This document shows, piece after piece, positions 61,235 to 64,000 of a stretch of DNA of 64,000 nt (position 1 is its first letter; each line of letters begins with the position of its first letter). The DNA is from Geomonas ferrireducens (lineage in GTDB: Bacteria > Desulfobacterota > Desulfuromonadia > Geobacterales > Geobacteraceae): contig NZ_SSYA01000001.1 of NCBI RefSeq assembly GCF_004917065.1, positions 433,001 through 497,000 of the forward strand, read 5' to 3'. The position numbers and the translations under genes were made by a program. The notes beneath the pieces are model-generated. The model was not told where the DNA came from, did no database searches, and saw only the letters and a program-made list of their open reading frames with translations.

Positions 61235-61669
61235 ATGCACGCATTGCGTAACCTGGAGATCGTCTGGGAGGACCTGATGGAGGCCTTCGAAAACGTGGAC
61301 TCCGACATGATATTTTTCCTGGACCGCGAGACAGGTGAGGTCTTCTCGGTCCCCACCGAGTACGACGACGAGGCGTTCTGGCTGGAGGTGGACGCCCAGC
61401 AGGAGCGCTTCCTCGAGATCCCCCCCTTCGACTACGGCCAGGAGCGCCAACTGGTGCACGCCTTCATCCAGGGGATCGAAAACGAGGGGCTCAAGGGGAT
61501 GCTGGTGCGCGCCTTCACCGGGAAGCAGTCCCACGGCAGGCTGAACGAAATCCTCTCCTTCTACCCGGAGGAGCAGGAGCGCTTCCATGCCATCAGGGAA
61601 AGCTTTCTGACCGACCGGGCGGCGAACTGGCTCGAGGAGCACGACATCTATCCGCCGGAGCGCCTGTAA
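61235..61669 (+). CDS. UPF0158 family protein
   Basis: 144 residues of the UPF0158 family: NLEIVWEDLMEAFENVDSDM at the start, a FLDRETGEVFSVPTEYDDEA segment, PPFDYGQERQLVHAFIQGIE and FYPEEQERFHAIRESFLTDR later. Strongly acidic. Function unknown. ATG 61235 has AAGAGGT upstream. It lies divergent from lpxH with 100 bases between, where both promoters should be. Confidence 0.85.
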   Translation: MHALRNLEIVWEDLMEAFENVDSDMIFFLDRETGEVFSVPTEYDDEAFWLEVDAQQERFLEIPPFDYGQERQLVHAFIQGIENEGLKGMLVRAFTGKQSHGRLNEILSFYPEEQERFHAIRESFLTDRAANWLEEHDIYPPERL

Positions 61670-61743
61670 GCGTCACCGTTGACCAAGATCCTTCTTTTGC
61701 GTAACATCTCCCAGGTACTTAACGCCCACGGATGCAATAGGCC

Positions 61744-62247
61744 ATGACGAGAATGCGCTCCATCCATCCCCTGCCCGAAATCGCCCTCGTGGTTTTGCTC
61801 GCCGCCCTCATCGGCGTCGCCTGGAACAAAACCCTGCTCACCGACGCTTGGCGCGGCGAGACCTCCAAAGCCGCCGTCATCGCGCAACCGGCCCAGGCCG
61901 CCGAGGCGGTTCCCATGCCGGTGGGGCTTGCCCAGGCGAAGGAGTTGCACGATTCCGGGCAGGCCGTGCTGGTCGACGCGCGCAGTGCCGACAGTTTCAC
62001 CAAGGAACACATCACCGGGGCCCTCTCCCTTCCCCTTGCCATCGCAGGCGGGAAAAAGCCTCCCCTGCCGAAGAACGTCACCCCCGACACGATCATCATC
62101 GCCTACTGCAACGGTTTTTCCTGCCACGACAGCATGGAGCTCGGGAAATTCCTGATCAAGGCCGGCTACCGCCAGGTCTTCGTCTTCGAGGGGGGACTTC
62201 CCGAGTGGCGCGATGCCGGCTACCCGACCGCAGGAGGGGCATCATGA
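61744..62247 (+). CDS. Exported rhodanese-like domain protein
   Basis: 167 residues. An N-terminal signal anchor (about 9-28, PEIALVVLLAALIGVAWNKT) and one rhodanese domain (about 60-165) with VLVDARSADSFTKEHITGAL and the active-site loop IAYCNGFSCHDSM, where the catalytic Cys is the one in AYCNGF. The loop carries a second Cys. GLPEWRDAGYP closes the domain. Likely a periplasmic sulfur or thiol transferase. The stop overlaps the next gene start by four bases (ATGA). Confidence 0.88.
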   Translation: MTRMRSIHPLPEIALVVLLAALIGVAWNKTLLTDAWRGETSKAAVIAQPAQAAEAVPMPVGLAQAKELHDSGQAVLVDARSADSFTKEHITGALSLPLAIAGGKKPPLPKNVTPDTIIIAYCNGFSCHDSMELGKFLIKAGYRQVFVFEGGLPEWRDAGYPTAGGAS

Positions 62248-62663
62248 AACGCATCGACTTCGTGACGCTGCTCCGCATCGCCCTGGGTGGCGTCTTCATC
62301 TACGCCGCGGTCCCGAAGATCGCCGATCCCGTCGCTTTCGCCGGGAGCGTGGCCGCCTACCGCATCCTCCCCTATTTCTGGAACTACGTCGCCGCGGCGG
62401 TGCTCCCCTTCCTCGAACTGATCTGCGGAGTGCTCCTCGTGCTCGGCATCCGGGTCAGGACCGGCGCCCTGATCATCGGCGCGCTGAATCTCGTCTTCAT
62501 GGTCGCCCTTGCCTCCGCCATCGTGCGTGGCCTGGACATCGACTGCGGCTGTTTCCGCCAGGGAGGCGAAAAGACCACCCCATGGCTAGCCCTCGCCAGA
62601 GACGCCGTCTTCCTCGCCATGGCCGCCGCCGTGCTGCGCTACGAGCGGCTCCGCGCCGGATAG
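62244..62663 (+). CDS. MauE/DoxX family membrane protein
   Basis: 139 residues. Four membrane spans (about 8-26, 45-67, 75-95, 110-130) with LRIALGGVFIYAAVPKIADP at the start, a hallmark of the DoxX/MauE group, and IDCGCFRQGG after the third span. MauE-type proteins help form disulfides in methylamine dehydrogenase, and DoxX pairs with sulfur oxidation. Coupled to the rhodanese gene, which suggests a joint thiol or sulfur process. ATG 62244 has AGGAGGGG upstream. Confidence 0.85.
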   Translation: MKRIDFVTLLRIALGGVFIYAAVPKIADPVAFAGSVAAYRILPYFWNYVAAAVLPFLELICGVLLVLGIRVRTGALIIGALNLVFMVALASAIVRGLDIDCGCFRQGGEKTTPWLALARDAVFLAMAAAVLRYERLRAG

Positions 62664-62762
62664 TTTTTTTGCGCAGTGCGAAAGCTCTTCCCCCGCCGCT
62701 TGCAGTTTTCCCGGAAATCCTGTAGGATGCCACGTTGTTTCATTAAGCTTCAGGAGAACGTT

Positions 62763-63344
62763 TTGAACGAGATAGTGCTCCTCATCGGCGCGTACCTGCT
62801 CGGATCGGTACCGACCGGTCTGCTCCTTGCCCGGAGCATGGGCATCAACATAAGGGAATGCGGCAGCGGCAACATCGGGGCGACCAACGTCTACCGCACC
62901 GCAGGCAAGAAACTCGGCATCATGACCCTCCTGGGCGACTGCCTGAAGGGACTCATCCCGGTATTGGCCGCGAAGGCGCTCGGGCTTCCTCCCGTCTGGG
63001 TCGCCGGCATTGGCCTTGCCGCCTTTCTCGGACACGTCTACACCGTCTTTCTCGGCTTCAAGGGCGGCAAAGGCGTGGCGACGGCACTAGGCGTCCTGCT
63101 CGGCACCGCGCCACTCGCCGTCCTCTTCGGCATCCTCGTTTTCGCCGCCGTCCTTTACAAGTGGCGCTACGTGTCGCTTGCCTCGATCAGCGCCGCAGCA
63201 GTCATCCCCGTCCTCGCCTGGGCGACCTGCGCTCCCCGGGAAGTGATCGGCATGGCATCCGTCATCGCGGTCATCGTGATCCTCAAACACCACGAGAACA
63301 TCGCAAGGCTGCGGGCCGGAACCGAGAACAAGTTCAAGGCCTGA
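62763..63344 (+). CDS. plsY: Glycerol-3-phosphate acyltransferase PlsY
   Basis: 193 residues, the usual length. Five membrane spans. Conserved motifs: YLLGSVPTGLLLARSMGINI, then GSGNIGATNVYRTAGKKLG (phosphate-binding loop), FLGHVYTVFLGFKGGKGVAT, and KHHENIARLRAGTENKF at the end. Uses acyl-phosphate to acylate glycerol-3-phosphate in phospholipid synthesis. Start is TTG 62763 with CAGGAG nine bases upstream; an earlier in-frame ATG would add an unrelated N-terminus. Confidence 0.95.
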   Translation: MNEIVLLIGAYLLGSVPTGLLLARSMGINIRECGSGNIGATNVYRTAGKKLGIMTLLGDCLKGLIPVLAAKALGLPPVWVAGIGLAAFLGHVYTVFLGFKGGKGVATALGVLLGTAPLAVLFGILVFAAVLYKWRYVSLASISAAAVIPVLAWATCAPREVIGMASVIAVIVILKHHENIARLRAGTENKFKA

Positions 63345-63576
63345 CCTTCCGCTCCCTCACGCCCATTCCCGCACGCTTTGCGGGGAAATTCGGCCCCACA
63401 TTGCACACCAAATGGGTCATTTCGCCTAAAAAGCGTCTTTCGCCACACCGGCGCAAACCTCCCCTGCGGCGCCGCCGCCCTAACCTGCCGTAATCACGTT
63501 CATTCCAGGCAACCAGGCGACGCGGTACGCGTCTTGCTCTCCACAACAGGTCAAGAAAGATCTGCGTGGAGGAGTG

Positions 63577-64000
63577 ATGTTTTTCAGAAACAGGCCGATT
63601 CTCGCCGCGATCATCGTGCCGCTTTTTTCGCTCGCCCTTGCCGCGTGCGACGTCTCCCGCGAAGAGCATGGAGAGGCAGCCTCGCTGCTTTCGCCTGAAG
63701 GTGCGCCGAACGAGCCGGTTCAGAAGGTGAACGGCTCGGTGATCACCCGGGGCTCGGTGCAGCGCCGCCTGCAGTTGCTCCTGGACCGGAGAGGTCCCGT
63801 GCAGCCGACCGGCCCCGAAGAGATTCGCCTGTTAAGACGCGAGGCGCTGGAGCAACTGATAGCGGCGGAACTCCTCTACCAGGAGGCCAGGAAGAGTCCG
63901 GTGAAAAACCTGGACGAGCTCGTGGCCCAGCGCATAGAGCAGTACCGCAACAGGCTCCCGAGCGACGACGCCTTTGCCAGAAGCCTCGACGAGGCAGGGC
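63577..64000 (+). CDS. SurA-like lipoprotein, 3' end outside window
   Basis: Open from ATG 63577 (GGAGGAG upstream) to the window edge, 141 codons. Signal peptide with lipobox LALAAC (Cys about residue 24), then VNGSVITRGSVQRRLQLLLD and LRREALEQLIAAELLYQEAR, which match the N-terminal helical domain of SurA/PpiD/PrsA-type peptidyl-prolyl isomerases. The parvulin domain, if any, would lie beyond the window. Likely periplasmic folding factor. The gap 63345-63576 holds two small hairpins (GACGCG-GTA-CGCGTC at 63519-63533 among them) and no other gene. Confidence 0.8.
   Translation, partial: MFFRNRPILAAIIVPLFSLALAACDVSREEHGEAASLLSPEGAPNEPVQKVNGSVITRGSVQRRLQLLLDRRGPVQPTGPEEIRLLRREALEQLIAAELLYQEARKSPVKNLDELVAQRIEQYRNRLPSDDAFARSLDEAG

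Overview
The window looks like chromosome of a Geobacter-type bacterium (Desulfuromonadota: Geobacter, Citrifermentans or Geomonas). This is inferred from the GC-rich codon use, a 12-haem c-type cytochrome, def-fmt-DUF116 linkage, futalosine-route menaquinone genes, and a complete gspC-N type II secretion operon followed by ordinary housekeeping genes. Gene density is high and both strands are used. I see no rRNA, tRNA, CRISPR, prophage or insertion sequence.

Layout. 1-10 kb: 3' end of an HD-GYP protein; a minus-strand run def-fmt-DUF116-polysaccharide deacetylase-NlpC/P60; a flavin reductase; a thiolase-like protein lacking the nucleophilic Cys; a VOC protein with an SH3-like protein; and an aminotransferase preceded by what looks like an alanine-codon attenuator. 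10.6-15.9 kb: compact chemotaxis operon cheR-mcp-cheW-cheY-cheA-cheC without cheB. 16-21 kb: lolA, yajQ, rimO, a DksA-like factor, an NapH-type ferredoxin membrane protein and ttcA. 21-27 kb: a siroheme-type reductase half, a fused homocysteine methyltransferase/MTHFR, a CBS-containing DHH pyrophosphatase, a DedA protein and a transaldolase. 27-33 kb: a YHS protein, folK, a striking 21-bp tandem array, a TPR protein, yjbQ, thiL, lon and hsp20. 33-42 kb: a large TPR protein, a CFI-box protein, RlpA, a PAS-only sensor, mqnD and mqnB. 42-53.5 kb: the type II secretion operon. 53.5-64 kb: amino-acid ABC ATPase and binding protein without a permease, the 12-haem cytochrome, small envelope proteins, a YihY protein, a penicillin-binding transpeptidase, a YkgJ protein, lpxH, UPF0158, rhodanese plus MauE/DoxX, plsY, and the start of a SurA-like lipoprotein.

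Most interesting signals. (1) A 26-codon ORF with five consecutive Ala codons lies before mutually exclusive hairpins and an intrinsic terminator, directly upstream of an aminotransferase. This is a candidate alanine-responsive attenuator. (2) About 18-20 contiguous copies of a 21-bp unit, many with a perfect 12-bp dyad, lie between folK and a TPR gene. (3) A promoter, about 215 nt of structured non-coding sequence and a strong terminator precede gspC, suggesting an sRNA or an attenuated leader for the whole secretion operon. Smaller oddities are the Cys-to-Ser thiolase, the five-PAS protein with no output domain, the importer without permease, and a possible truncated or antisense gene against ttcA.

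All calls rest on reading the sequence and on general family knowledge; no database search was run.
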